DNA from: Bugula neritina | Lineage: Eukaryota; Bryozoa; Gymnolaemata; Cheilostomatida; Bugulidae | Length of the DNA: 64,000 nt | Assembly: GCA_964035545.1 (NCBI GenBank) | Contig: OZ037768.1 | Span: 6,129,241 to 6,193,240, forward strand | Direction of reading: 5' to 3' | In this document: in pieces, positions 10,401 to 22,719 of the stretch | Numbering within the stretch: position 1 is the stretch's first letter | How the letters are laid out: the number at the start of each line of letters is the position of its first letter | Notes under the pieces: model-generated | The model's database searches: none | The model's input: the letters and a program-made list of their open reading frames with translations, nothing else | Told to the model about the DNA's origin: nothing | Made by a program: the position numbers and the translations under genes

Positions 10401-13400
10401 CTGATGAAGAAAATGAAGAATTGTATGATGATCTCGAACTGATTAAATTTGAAGCCAATTGGTGAGTGTTTTACACTCTTTAGATTTTTAGAATTTAGAA
10501 TAGTAATGCTATACAATGAAGAAGCAAAAGCAGGCACAAACATTTAAACGTTCTCAAAGTTTGACTCGCACACACACACGCACACGCGCACGCACAGATA
10601 TATACTATATCGGATAAAATTGGAATCACTTATTTAGATGACTATACAAATTTGTTTCGTATAATAAAGTATACTTATCGGGTCGTTACGGTTAAGTTAT
10701 ATATATATTATATATATGTGTGTGTGTGCGTGCGTGCGTGCGTGTGTATATATATATGTATATATGTATATATGTACATATATATATGTATATATGTATA
10801 TATATATGTATATATATATATATAAAAGGTATTAACACTTTACTTCATTAAAATCATTGTTTTGTTTTGTCATAGGAAATCGGAGTTGGAGAGTTCTCTT
10901 CCCTTAGATGATTACTCTGTTCCAACAAATGTTAAACGGTTAATTCAAATGAAACACAGTCAAGGAAAAGTGGAAATGATGAGGTAAAAGTTATACTATT
11001 GATCTTAAGCTAACAAAATGACTGCAATAATATGTTGTAAGACGTTTTTTGGGTGTGACTTTAGGCTTTAATATGCTTTAATATCCTGATCTAATATTAT
11101 GTATAAGTCAAATTTTCATATCATATATTTCAAACTTACTCCAAGTTACCATTTATGCTGCATGCACTAGCTAAAACTAGCCAAATACTAAAACATTTGG
11201 TAATCAGCACAGCTAAATATTGTACCATGCAACAATTTATTGAAAAACTAAACTCTTTATTTATTTTGAAAAATCAGTTTAAAATTTAAAGTACAGCAAA
11301 CGGAAACAAAACAAAACAAAACAAACCTTACAAAAGCTCTGCCGAAATATTAAGACTACCAAAAAATTTATTTTAAGTTTTGAATAAATCGTACCTTTTT
11401 TTGTAATTTCTGACAATTAGAAATATTCTACTAAATAGGGAAGCTCTGGACATATTTTCTTTGACGTATGAAAACTACAACACCTTTTTCCGGGATATGC
11501 TTCATCTGGAAGAAGTACAACAATGGAAAGATGTAAGGAATTATACAATAAAAAAAGCTGTTTTATTCAAAGACCGGAAATCAGATCCTAATGGTAACAC
11601 AAGATTTAAATTAAGGGTAGGTTTGATAAACAAACTACTTTCTCTTGTTTTAAAAAAAATGGTAATAACTTAAAAACATTAAATATTGCTTACATAAGTT
11701 AGTCTTAGTTTCAAGTTGTGTTAAAAATGCTGTGACTCAACAATTTTGGCAACCTAGTTATGTTTTACAATTTAAATTTGCAATGACCTTCAATCAATGT
11801 TACTTTTTAGATACCAGGGCTGGCTGAGAAGAGACCTTCCGTGTTACGTGGAGACAGATTGCATGTCGCACCACGGCCTCCAGACGAGTTCAAATATGAA
11901 GGATTGGTAAATGATACCTCCTTGAATGATGCTTATCTTGTTTTCAATCCAAGGTGTGCATTTCTATTTTACTTATACATTATACATATACATATACATT
12001 ATATACATATACATCAGTTGAGTTACAGAAATATGATTTTAATAATTGTATGTTTGCTGTGTGAGTACCTTAGTTATGAATCAATTAATGTGCAACGTAC
12101 AGCTGTTAATAATTTGCTCTGTAGTCCAATCACAAAGTCACTTTTATCTTAATAATATAATAAGCTGTTTCCATAGACAAAATGCAAATTTTTTCATCTA
12201 AAACTGCAATTGGTAGATATATTACTTTCCATTCGAAACATATAAGGAAAAAGGTATATGCAGTGATGGAGAAATTGAAAAATTAAGTCTGTGTTCTAGA
12301 TGGGAAATGTAGCAAAGAAGGTTATGTCTTTGCAAGAATTTCAGCCGTCACCCTAAACAAAATTTTGTAAAAAAATAGACTAAAACACCTTGGGCTATTG
12401 AAATTTCTCTACTACTACACCTAAATTTTGTTTTATAATATTTAATTTTCAGTCATTGTACCACGATGCACTACAGATGCTAAATTTTTAGGCTAGTATG
12501 AGTTGGAAAATCTTAATAAATAAGATTTGATAGTTTGAGCTTTAAAATATTTCGTCATATAACACTATAATATCGTATTGCAAATTAATACTACGTCACT
12601 TTATGCAATAGATTTGAGCAAGATATTGATGTGGATTACCGAAAGGAATTTCGAATTGAGTTCACAATTGATCGCCTGAGCTTGAGAATAATGCACAGAG
12701 CAGTAGATATCATGAAAACAGATGAAAGTTACCGAGATGTTCTGTTTCCCAACCTGACTGGTTTAATCTCTATGAGAAACCCAGACACTTTAGACATCAA
12801 GTATGTAAAGTTTATCATATTTCATTTAATACAATCATGGTGCTTACCAATCCTAAAAATATGCTTATTTACAAGAAAATCTTTTAAATTATTGTCTACA
12901 TTCTTACTGTCAACTTGTAACTGTTTTTTGTGAACTTTTTAAGTGTTGTACTTATAAAAATAGTAAACTTGGCTTTACAAATAACTTCTGCTAAGTAATT
13001 GCAACCAAATTTTAAAAGTGCATTTATATTTTCACTGTACTTTTTTCAGAAAAAGGTGTAAACACATCTTTAAACAGGCTGTGCATGAACTTGTATTTAA
13101 AAGTAACCAATGACTCTTTTAACAATTATGATATTGTATTATGTGTATTTGATTAACATATCATATTAATAATAGTTTCTATTTAAAAAATTTCTAATCT
13201 TATGAATTTCTACTGTGTGCTCAGATGCTTTGAAGAACTTATCGAGGAAAACCCAGAACAGCTGAGAGCAGTCAAGCATATAGTTTGTGGGACATCTCAG
13301 CCCGCCCCCTACCTTATATATGGTCCTCCGGGTACTGGCAAAACTACAACTCTTGTAGAGGCAATTAAACAGGTATCTTAAATATCAGCTTAGAAAGTTG

Positions 13401-16400
13401 CTCAAAATAAACTTGACTTTAAAATTTTATACCTTTGAGTGTAGTGTTCATCACATGTATGCTAAGCCATAATGCAAACTGAGCATAACATTTATATGAA
13501 CATTTTTTCACAAAATGGCATTATAATTTTATCTTCAGCCATCTATAGATTATGTGCTCTTATGGCAAAGTGCCATGATGTGGAATTTTTTATGTTTACT
13601 TTTTACTAAAATAGTTTTCTGCTACAAGTGTAGCTTCGAGTCTAAGCAGTTTTATTTCAACTGATGTGTGATAATTTAGTTCATATGTCTGAAAGTATAA
13701 CTATTTTGATTGCAATTTTGTCAAAGTTTGTACTTTTGCGTCTCAAACAAAACTTTACAGTTTTGATATCACAAGCACTTGCTCTCAAAAACTAGAGTAT
13801 GTTTTTAGATTATTTGAATACTAATCATTGGACATTTTAATACACAAAAAATACACAATAAAGCAAATATTTAATTATATTAATTGTTCTGTAATGTAAA
13901 CTCCTTTTACAGTACCATTGGTGTTACCTACACAGCTATGCCTTTGTACGTAAATTTTTACAACAAATTTTTGAGCTTTACAAAATATTTCCTGTTTGTC
14001 TTGACATGTAATTTATATTTATTTTTATACTTGAAACAGTAAATAAAATTAAACTTTGTAAATTCTCAACATGGCTTTTGTTGTAAGCACATGTGTCACA
14101 ACTCCAAACTTGAAGTTCCGTAGAAACTAAAGAGCGGTAAGTGTGACATGTTTTTCTTCTATTGTTTCAGGTCTGCAAAGATAATCCCAAGAGTAGGATT
14201 TTAGCCTGTGCTCCTCAAAATGATGCTGCCGACTTGATAGCTGAGCACCTCCTTGATCATGTGCACACAGATTCTATTCTCCGATTCAATGCGGTGTCTA
14301 GGAGCTATCTTAGCATGAGTGAAGAGGTAGATTGATCATTTTACTTAATTTAGTACACACTCAATACCTCTAGCTTTTAGCTATTTTTTACAATTTACTT
14401 GCTATTTCATATGGGTTTTTGTTCTAAACTAATAAAATGCTAACAAATACAACCAACTAATCAAAGTTCACTTTAATGAATTTGCTTGATTTCTTATGAT
14501 TTTTCCTAGTTATTTTGTCAATTCGGGTTTGTGGACCATGATGAAAAAAACATCACGGTCCACACATATCTATTTAGCTACTAGGACAATGACATTGCAC
14601 TATAATGTTGCAGGACTCGTCTCACAGCCTTTGTTTACTATGCATAGTTACCCTGTATAGTAAATTTTCATGAATTTTGAGCAAACTTCAAATTTTGATC
14701 TTAACTTGCTGATATGTACTAAATAAAGTAAACTGACCCAGATAGCTGTAGACCAAAGAGCAATGGTCATCTATAAGTTTACCAACACGTCTCCTGTTCC
14801 CTATATTCATAGAAAATCTAATGAATAATTTGGAATTGCAAATTATCCTAAGCTGTACTTATCATTAATACTTAATATAATGCAGCAGTGAAGAAATTTA
14901 CAGTAGGAAAGAATATAATTATGTGATATAGAAAATAATAATAATGTTGAATGTCTTACAGATTGTAAACAGCGTAAACTTAGGTTTTGACTATTATTTC
15001 TATTATGTTGTGTTGACAAACCACTTGGGGCGTGGAGGGTGAAACAAATACATATACATGTGCATTTTATGTAATAATACTATTATTATGTAGAATGTAT
15101 ATATATATATAAATATACACATGCACGCACGCACGTACGTATATTTACGTTGCTTATTTGCTAGATCTTTGTTAGCCGTATATAAGTGTATATAAGTGTA
15201 TATAAGTCATATATTACAGAACTGTTGCAGATGTTACAAATGTTGCAGATTCTAAGTATTTCGAATTATAATCGAGATAGAGAAGTGGTGACTTATCCTT
15301 CCAAATCAAAGATAAAAGAGAAGCAAATAGTAGTGGCTACTCTTGTATCCAGTGGAAGGTTCGTTATCTTGCGTTATATGAACTGTGCAGTGAGTTAGTG
15401 TGATCAGTGAATAATTGATTGATTTGTAATTAAAGCTTGGTGCTAGATATTCTAAGTATAATAAATTATATGGATGAACTTTTTATCAATAGTCTCTTTA
15501 GCTGAATGTAAACTTTCGATAATGGCTCTTATTTTTATTATCATTATTGGCTAAAATATTGTTTAGTTTTATTTTTCACAGACTTGTGTCAGCACAGTTG
15601 AATGACCACTTCACTCATCTGTTTATTGATGAAGCTGGGTTTGCCACTGAACCAGAGACTGTTATACCTCTTGCGTTACTAGATCCCAGGAAAGGTCAGC
15701 TGGTGTTAGCTGGGGATCCTGAACAGCTTGGCCCTATTCTCAGATCTTCAATATCAAAAGACTATGGCTTTGGTAGAGTTGATATTAGTCACTTTTCATA
15801 TAATTCAATTTAGTTTATTGTGAAACTTAAATGCATTGTGTGATAATATCATTTAGGTGCAGTATTAGAGAAATTGAAGTAGCCCAAGTTCTTTAATTTT
15901 CCTTATAAATTCTGGTTTGGGGTGCGGGTTGAACATAACTTCTTTTGCTACATTTCTAATCTAGAACACAGGCTTTTTTCAATTTCTACATTACTGTACC
16001 TTCCTCGATAAAACTCTATAGTTGTGAGAACTTTGAGTTTGATTCTTTAAGGCACAAGCCTGTTGGAAAGGCTGATGGCTATGAAAATGGGACTCTACTC
16101 CAAAACCGAAAGTTACAATCCAGACTTTGTCACTAAGCTAGTTCGAAATTTCAGATCTCACCCAGAAATCTTTAAAATACCCAATGAACTGTTTTATGAT
16201 GGAGAGTTGACAGCTCATGCAGATGAAGTTGAGAGAGAGATTCTTTGTGATTGGAAGGTATTAAACTGTTACTTTGCAAAAATTTAAATGTCAACTGCTT
16301 TGCCTCATAATATGCGTGAACCATTTTTTCTTGGGAATGCTGTTTATTGTAAGAATGTACAGCAGTCTCATATGTTTTTATTAAACAACATTTTTGCCTT

Positions 16401-19400
16401 TCTTTGTAAGCACAGAAACTCCTATATGTGAGACAATATTTTGTAAACTAGTGTGATGATTATAATGAATGCATAAATTAATGCTTCATCATTATAATTG
16501 CTATTGATGCTTCCATAAGTGTAGCTTCAAAGCTTAGATGAACTTAAAACATTAATGAAAAGTTCTATTTATATATCTCGATACTTCACAGTTTCTATTA
16601 AAACTCTTACTATTCACTTGGTGCTCAAGTCGGAGATACGACAGCTTTTTTAAAGATTAGCTTGCAAGGAATTCTTGTGGTTATATATTTCAGCTTTTCA
16701 CAATCTTTCTATATGTATTAAATGCTTACATCATATTTTTGCTATTCATAGGTAATAAATTTTATGCGAATCAGTTAATATTTGGAAGAAAAAAAATTAA
16801 ATGTTACTTTTAGTATTTGCCTCGAAAAGGTTTTCCGATGATATTTCATCGAATTGATGGCCGTGAAGAGCAGGAAGAAAGCAGTCCTTCATGGTTTAAT
16901 CGGCTGGAAGTAGTGGAGGTTAAGAAGTATGTGGAGAAGTTGCTGTTTGAACATCCTAGACATGAACCTGAAGATATTGGAATCATTTCCCCATACATTC
17001 TGCAGGCAAGTCACTAAACCATAGTGCTGAATATTTTATGTGTAAATTGACTACATTGAAATAACATTACATTTGGTTTCTTTTAGTAGCCAATTTCCAC
17101 ACTATTGTATTAACATTTTGGCAGCTGACTCTTTTAACTTATCAATAATAGTATTCTGTTCTTCCAACCTTGTTTATTAGTGCAGCAATCAAATCTAAAG
17201 CCAGACAAATTGTAGCTACTTGGTTGCTGGGAATCTAGTTGGTGTATAGTTAGATTAAAGTTACAAGAGGAGCTCATTGGCTATAAGACTTCATTACCAC
17301 CAGGTGTACACTGGCAAAAATCTAACCAATAAGAATACGGCTTGGCATTTTCTGCTATACTAGCGATAAAAATGACCAAATTACCTAATAATACATAATT
17401 TTTTCCAAATTTGCTGCCAAATTTACTTGGATAGTTTAAACAGGTTTATACAAACATTATTTAGCCATAGTGCTTTTGATATACATTTTAAAATGCTATT
17501 TGAGATTAATATGCTCTCACTAAATTCAATAATACTTCTGAGTAGGAGCACCTATAGTTTTGAGTATTAGCACATGAAATAAGTGGAACAATTTGCCTAT
17601 ACACCATTCAGACAACAAATTGAATTCAAATTTAAAAATAGAAATTGACATACTGATCATTCAAACACCTTGCTAAAATCAGAATGCTCCGGTCTAAAAA
17701 CAAATAGCTATGACATAGCAAAAAGTGAACGTTTTGCTCAATAACAGTGATGGGCACTTACTTATAGCTGTAGTGGGAACTATAGAGTTTAAGATCTTCT
17801 CTTATTACAGGTGAAAAAGATAAAACGGGCTCTTCGAGACATAAAAGATGAGCGATTAGAAGATATTAATGTTGACATAGAAGACATTACTGTTGGGTCT
17901 GTGGAGAAATTTCAAGGAAATGAAAGGAAGGTGATTATCATCAGCACTGTCAGGAGTCAGCCTGAACAAATGAAGATTGACCATAAGTTTAATCTTGGAT
18001 TTGTTAAAAGTCCTAAGGTAAACCTGTCAGTCTTAAATAATTTGTTAGATAGCTAGTTATTCTTATATATGATTGTAGAAATGTGCTGCATATGTGTGAT
18101 AACTGGGTGGGTGTACAGGACATTATGTTATAATGTTTATATTTTAAAATACTATTCATAAGGGTAATTGAGGTGTTGATATTATAACAAAGTTTGTGAC
18201 AAATAAAAAATTGGTTTATGTTTCAGAGGTTCAATGTGGCCATCACCAGAGCAAAAGCCCTCCTCATAGTAATTGGTAATCCAATAATTCTCTGTACAGA
18301 CGACAAGTGGAGGAGGTAGGTGCAGAGTTGTTTACAGCCTTGATATGTTTACACAAGTGTGAGAAGAGCTCAAAATTATATGCATTAATGTATAATATAT
18401 GCAACTAAACATTTAAGCAACTTATTTATTCAAGAGGAGTTCATGGCTTCACTGGTTAATTCTACTAGCACACCTTTTTATAGTTTGACTAAATTTCTTA
18501 AGTTAAGTTTGTGACTAAACCAGTCACATTAAACTTACGCTGAAGGAGCTTCCAAAAGGGTTTTTGCAATATATATGTCTGTAAATTATGTGTTTAGAAT
18601 AAAGTTAAGTTTAGAGTTGGGGGTTATTAAAGCCCCCGACTTCAAACTTCATAACCCCAAACTACTGCACTCAGTCACTCCCAACTAGGAGCTGCTTATA
18701 GAACAATTCCACTGGGTTATCTCTATAATACGGTACAATCAACTTGGCCTTTATTGTAAAAATAGCAACTAGATGTTTTGTGTGGCGACAGATAAGTTAC
18801 TGCTTTTGTGAACTATTTTATAGACTCATTCATCAAATTGTTTCCGGTGGTGGATATATTGGCATTCCTATTGACGAGCGTTTACTCCAAGATAATCAGG
18901 GGGAACAGATAACTGGAGACTTGGAAAATTTGGAGTTGTCTTTCCCAGAATATCATGCAGGTATAGGGTAACAGAGATGTAACTGGCTGCTTGCCATACT
19001 GAATACTACATGTAGTGATTGGTCCACTAACGACCACACAAGCAACGAGAGGTTGAAGAATTACTGGTGTTTTGTAGAATGTAGTTTAAATTTATTGATA
19101 AACACTTTAGTTCCACAAGCAACACAGTGAAGTCTGAAATTAGTGCAATTTATGCAGTTACAATATGTAAGATAAAAAAGGTACGATTATGTAATATAAT
19201 AATAACAAATATAAAAACATAAGAAGTAAAAGCAAGTAAGAATATTATGTAGGAATTATTCAAGTGGTAAGATGATAAAGTAATAACTAAAACTGCAGCT
19301 ACTGACCTTTTCGTTTCTCTCTCTTGATAAATATGATATTTTATCCTAGTATAATATTAAAACGTAATACAGAAAGAAGTAAGACCTATAAAAATCTTTC

Positions 19401-20955
19401 CATAATAAAATAATGCCTTTCTTCTCTTTACAAGCTAAAACCCTCTATAACTGAACAGAAAAGGCAGCATCTTATATACACCAGGATTTTAGGTAAACAT
19501 CGCACTTTCGCAACTACATCTGGCCAATCACATTGTGGCACATTGCCTCCACCTGACAGGACCATCCCCTGACAAGCATTGTGACACTATTGCATACCCT
19601 ACGAATGTGCTATTGTGCTATAAAAATTTCATTTCCTTGCTGCTATAATTGTATAGTGAGCTCAGTCAGCTATTTAATGATGACCTTTGACTGCTGTCAT
19701 GTGTAGTTCATTACACTGCAGAAAACCCAAAATACCCGAATAGTACAATTCATTTGTACAGAATAATTATTAGTATCAAACTTGGGTAACTTGCAAATAA
19801 ATTAGCTGCATCAAGTTCATTGCAAAGTTTGTATTGAATTTTCTATAAGAATTGGCTAAAAGTTACATTACCTATTCAACTGATTGATATACATGTATAC
19901 AGTTTCCATCTTCTTAAAAATTTTGCTTTCAAATTAGCCCTATGGCTAATATTGTCAGCTATTGGCATCAATCTATCATATTATAAAAACATCAATATGA
20001 GTGATCTCATTTCAATTACATGAATTCTTTAGAGGCTAAAATACTGTCGCTGGAAATATGAAGCCAATTATTAAACAAAGGTCATTTAAACTCTAGAAAG
20101 TAATCATTTAGGTTATATTTAAATGTAATGTTATATCGATTTTATAGAGATTTTAAATTTTTGGTTTTTTAAATGTCATAAAACTAATACACAAGGATGT
20201 ATAGTAGTGCATTTTTTGGTAGAAATTTATTTACCATGACAGACTGCAAAATTAAGGTATGTGCAGTTTAAAAATTTTTAGGCCAATATTGTAAGGAAAA
20301 ACATTGCAAAGAACATTACGTTCCCATAAAAATCACAAACTATATCCTCAACTATAATTATATAAAAAGTTCATAGTAAAATTTCTTCATTACTGCAGTC
20401 CACAGTGAATTGGCACAATGTGCATGCACATTACAACCTTCCTCAAAAAATGATTAATATACTTGTAGTAGTAGTCATTGTGTTAGTGGTAGTAGTGTTA
20501 GTGGTAGTAATGTTAGTGTTAGTGGTAGTAGTGTTAGTGATAGTAGTGGTAGTGGTAGTAGTGGTAGTAGTAGTGGTGGTGTTAGTACGTAGTAGTGTTA
20601 GTGGTAGTGGTAATAGTGGTAGTGGTAATAGTGGTGTTACTAGTAGTGGTGGTGTTAGTACGTAGTGTTAATAGTAGTAGTAGTTTATGAATCCTATAAC
20701 TAGCAATCAGTGGTAACATTTTAACTTACAGTAATTGTGCCTTTATACTTTATAGATATAAATATGCTGTAAACAATAAATTAATTGACAGCCTGTATAG
20801 ATTTGCTACAAATTTTATGATATATAATCTATATCATGTATATCATATGAATATAATTGCTGTATATTATTATATTACCTCTAGATGCTACAAGTACCAA
20901 TGAGATGAGTGATTATCTCCAGCACCAGGATGATGAATGGCTGAGAAACTATTAG
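7433..20955 (+). CDS. MOV10-like RNA helicase, copy B (first exon not located)
   Basis: SF1/UPF1-like RNA helicase of the MOV10 family; MOV10 proteins unwind RNA 5'-3' and act with Argonaute complexes and against retroelements. Exons: 7433-7668, 10197-10461, 10876-10983, 11439-11616, 11811-11953, 12612-12800, 13225-13372, 14171-14326, 15249-15358, 15582-15772, 16052-16257, 16814-17005, 17811-18017, 18227-18315, 18824-18960, 20885-20955 (TAG). All phases join; about 875 aa plus a missing first exon. Visible: N-terminal beta-rich region, acidic linker before [39 protein letters not shown], Walker [13 protein letters not shown] box, [23 protein letters not shown]. The 17005 donor is GC (GCAAGT). 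MOV10L1 is the alternative identity, but LVEAIKQ and the ending favour MOV10. No frame break, so probably functional. Confidence 0.92.
7946..9275. mobile_element. 1.33-kb non-autonomous DNA transposon-like element rich in GTTGAACC motifs
   Basis: Ends are imperfect inverted repeats: GGGAAGGGCAGGGCTATAGT... at 7946, and on the other strand from 9275 GGGGAGAGTGGAGATAGTTG..., both continuing into TTGAACC. Both ends are flanked by TA. GGTTGAACC or its complement recurs internally (about 8139, 8160, 8858, 8884, 9234, 9252), several next to GGGG/CCCC. No transposase ORF. It sits in the intron after exon 7433-7668 of copy B. Superfamily not assigned. Confidence 0.6.
10560..10825. repeat. CA/CGCA and TA/TG compound microsatellites
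   Basis: CACACACG-type repeats at about 10568-10598 and a TATA/GTGTGCG/TATATG compound repeat at 10697-10824, in the intron between exons 10197-10461 and 10876-10983 of copy B. Confidence 0.85.
14530..14564. repeat. 14-bp inverted repeat hairpin with A7 loop
   Basis: Arms TGTGGACCATGATG and CATCACGGTCCACA around AAAAAAA, with one wobble-compatible mismatch. It lies in an intron of copy B. Confidence 0.7.
19011..19586 (-). mobile_element. possible solo LTR in reverse orientation
   Basis: Read on the minus strand, the block starts TGTCACAATGC, has GATTGGCCAG, a TATATAAG box (plus 19472-19479) and an AATAAA signal (plus about 19090), and ends ...CCAATCACTACA. Flanks CTACA and CTATT agree at only 3 of 5 positions, so no clean target duplication. 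It sits in the last intron of copy B. The order of signals matches an LTR and the block at 6840, but homology between the two was not established. Confidence 0.35.
20457..20680. repeat. GTA/GTT triplet-rich minisatellite
   Basis: Irregular GTAGTGGTAGTGTTAGTG-type repeats in the last intron of copy B. It produces an artefactual polyvaline ORF. Confidence 0.9.
20885..20955 (+). CDS. terminal micro-exon of copy B (C-terminal tail)
   Basis: A 71-nt final exon, too short for an ORF scan. It follows acceptor CTCTAG and joins the 18960 donor in phase 1, giving a tail ending [15 protein letters not shown] and TAG. Copies A (1388-1449) and C (33296-33369) end in related tails of the same exon phase. 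Human MOV10, as I recall it, also has an HDYLP segment and an EWRNEL terminus. Confidence 0.8.
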
Positions 20956-21291
20956 ATTGTTACTTTCTCCATTTAAAGCCCCTTTTATTATACTTTACTC
21001 TCTTTCATTTTGCTACAAAAACTATTTTTATAATAATTTTGAAGTGGACTTCTGTACACTTTGCTATAATTCTCAAATTTTTCCCCTTCAACATTTGCTC
21101 ATTTTTTATTTTATCTCTGTAAACCGATGTTTTAATTATAAAACAATATCAAACTATTTTTATAGATTTTTTAAAATTTCTTTTGCTGTGATCGTCTGCC
21201 ATTACACTTTCTATTTATTCTGTGTTTTCAAGATTATTTGGCTTTAATACACCTTTTCAAGAAAACTAATATTTTCACTATTCTGGCTATT

Positions 21292-21297
21292 AATAAA
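21292..21297 (+). terminator. AATAAA polyadenylation signal for copy B
   Basis: Canonical hexamer about 340 nt after the TAG at 20953-20955; the first AATAAA noticed in the 3' flank. Confidence 0.5.
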
Positions 21298-22115
21298 GTA
21301 TTAGTAGCATGTGGATTATGATTAAACAAATGAATTAATTGTTTTACTTTTATATTAAACGTGGGAATTTACTAAAATCAAAAAAGTTAATTTTATACTA
21401 CTAAGCACAATTCAGGATTTATATACAACAGCATAGTACGCAGATCAAGAGTAAATATACTGATAAATAAAGGGCATAACTATTAGCCATTGCATTGTTC
21501 ATCCAATGTCTACCATGCTACCTAGGGTTCCTAGAGACCCAGAATAAACGCTGGTTGATTGCTGGCACATGCAGCATATATTATATTAAGTATGTAGTAC
21601 ATACATGTATATATTAGACTGTAATATGCGCGTAGTATGTAAAGTACATATACTATATTTACACACACGTGCACGCAATGAACTCAAAATCTGATCCTTT
21701 CCAGTTCAGTGCGTGCAGGCGCATCTGGCCTGAGTTTACACGCTTTTAGAATGTGCGAATATCTGCAAAAATTTAAATACCTCGCTGCGACCCCCAAATA
21801 CCTTTCGTACGAGTTATCAAACCCACCATACTTTCACTGAATAATAAACGCTTGATTAAGCTTCAGGGTCACGTGTTCAACGACGAAGGGGATTTCCCGA
21901 TATTGAAAAAGTATGAATTTTATTGATGGTACTTATATCCGTAATGCATCAAAGAGTAAAGATACTGTTGCAGATACATCACTCTGCCACAGAGGGAGCG
22001 CAGCATACAAAGTACATCATACTTCATAGCAGATCGCAAGCATACAAATCATCATGATTATTCGTCATATTGATATTTAATCTACTTTTTCGCATCCTGC
22101 AAAGTCAATCTCAAT

Positions 22116-22400
22116 TTCATAGTGATACTCAGTCTAAAATGATAGCCGAAAATCATACTCATACTGATACTGATAGGGATACTGATACTCATACCGATAC
22201 TTCAAAATGATACTGATAGTGAAACTGAAAGTGCATGCGGTAGTCAATGTCATTACGATTATGATTATCACTTAAACTAGAAGTAAATATGAAAATCATA
22301 CTCCTAGCCATCCCGATAGACGTAGAGTGATGCTCATACTCATAGTGATACTGATACTCATACTGATAGCCATATCTAGAGTGATAGTCAAGAGGAAGAT
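22116..22400. repeat. GATACT/GATAGT/CATACT hexamer repeat
   Basis: Degenerate tandem hexamers built on GATACT and ATACTC, about 300 nt before the copy C promoter. A short related patch lies at about 56088-56125 in the first intron of DNAJC7. Confidence 0.8.
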
Positions 22401-22676
22401 AATTACTAATAGTAATACTAATAGTAATTCAAAAACTGATAGTAATTATTAAATCTAAATCAGTAAATGTAGTAGTACTTCTAATTGTCATTTGACTTTA
22501 AGTTTATTGTTTTTTATCTAAAATTAATATAAATATTTTGTAATACCGTTATCACAATGATTATAGATTGATGAAGTCATAAACTATTGCAACTCTAATA
22601 TTAATAAATACATTATAAATCAAACTGTCATTGGCCCTAGACTTTCATTACTAATTTCTTATTTAGGTTGAGTGAA

Positions 22677-22706
22677 TATAAAAACACCGTAATCGTCTGC
22701 TCACTA
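22677..22706 (+). promoter_or_regulatory. core promoter of copy C (TATA box and initiator)
   Basis: TATAAAA at 22677-22683 and an initiator-like TCACTA at 22701-22706, with the A about 26 nt from the TATA start. The predicted 5' UTR is under 20 nt before the ATG at 22720. Confidence 0.6.
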
Positions 22707-22719
22707 CTGGCTACTGGGC

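Larger units (their letters stand above)
20956..22719. other. spacer between copies B and C, with poly(A) signal and GATACT repeats
   Basis: Non-coding. It contains the likely 3' UTR of copy B, a TA-rich palindromic stretch around 21570-21660, and a GATACT/C hexamer satellite (about 22116-22400). The core promoter of copy C lies at the right end. The 61- and 96-codon ORFs at 20937-21247 are AT-rich 3' UTR sequence. Confidence 0.7.

Noticed and set aside
16450-16515. Inverted repeat around GATGATTATAATGAATGCAT
   Set aside because: Arms match only in part with an offset; likely chance in AT-rich DNA.
20405-20665. Polyvaline 86-codon ORF
   Set aside because: It is the GTA/GTT repeat inside the last intron of copy B; no splice fit.
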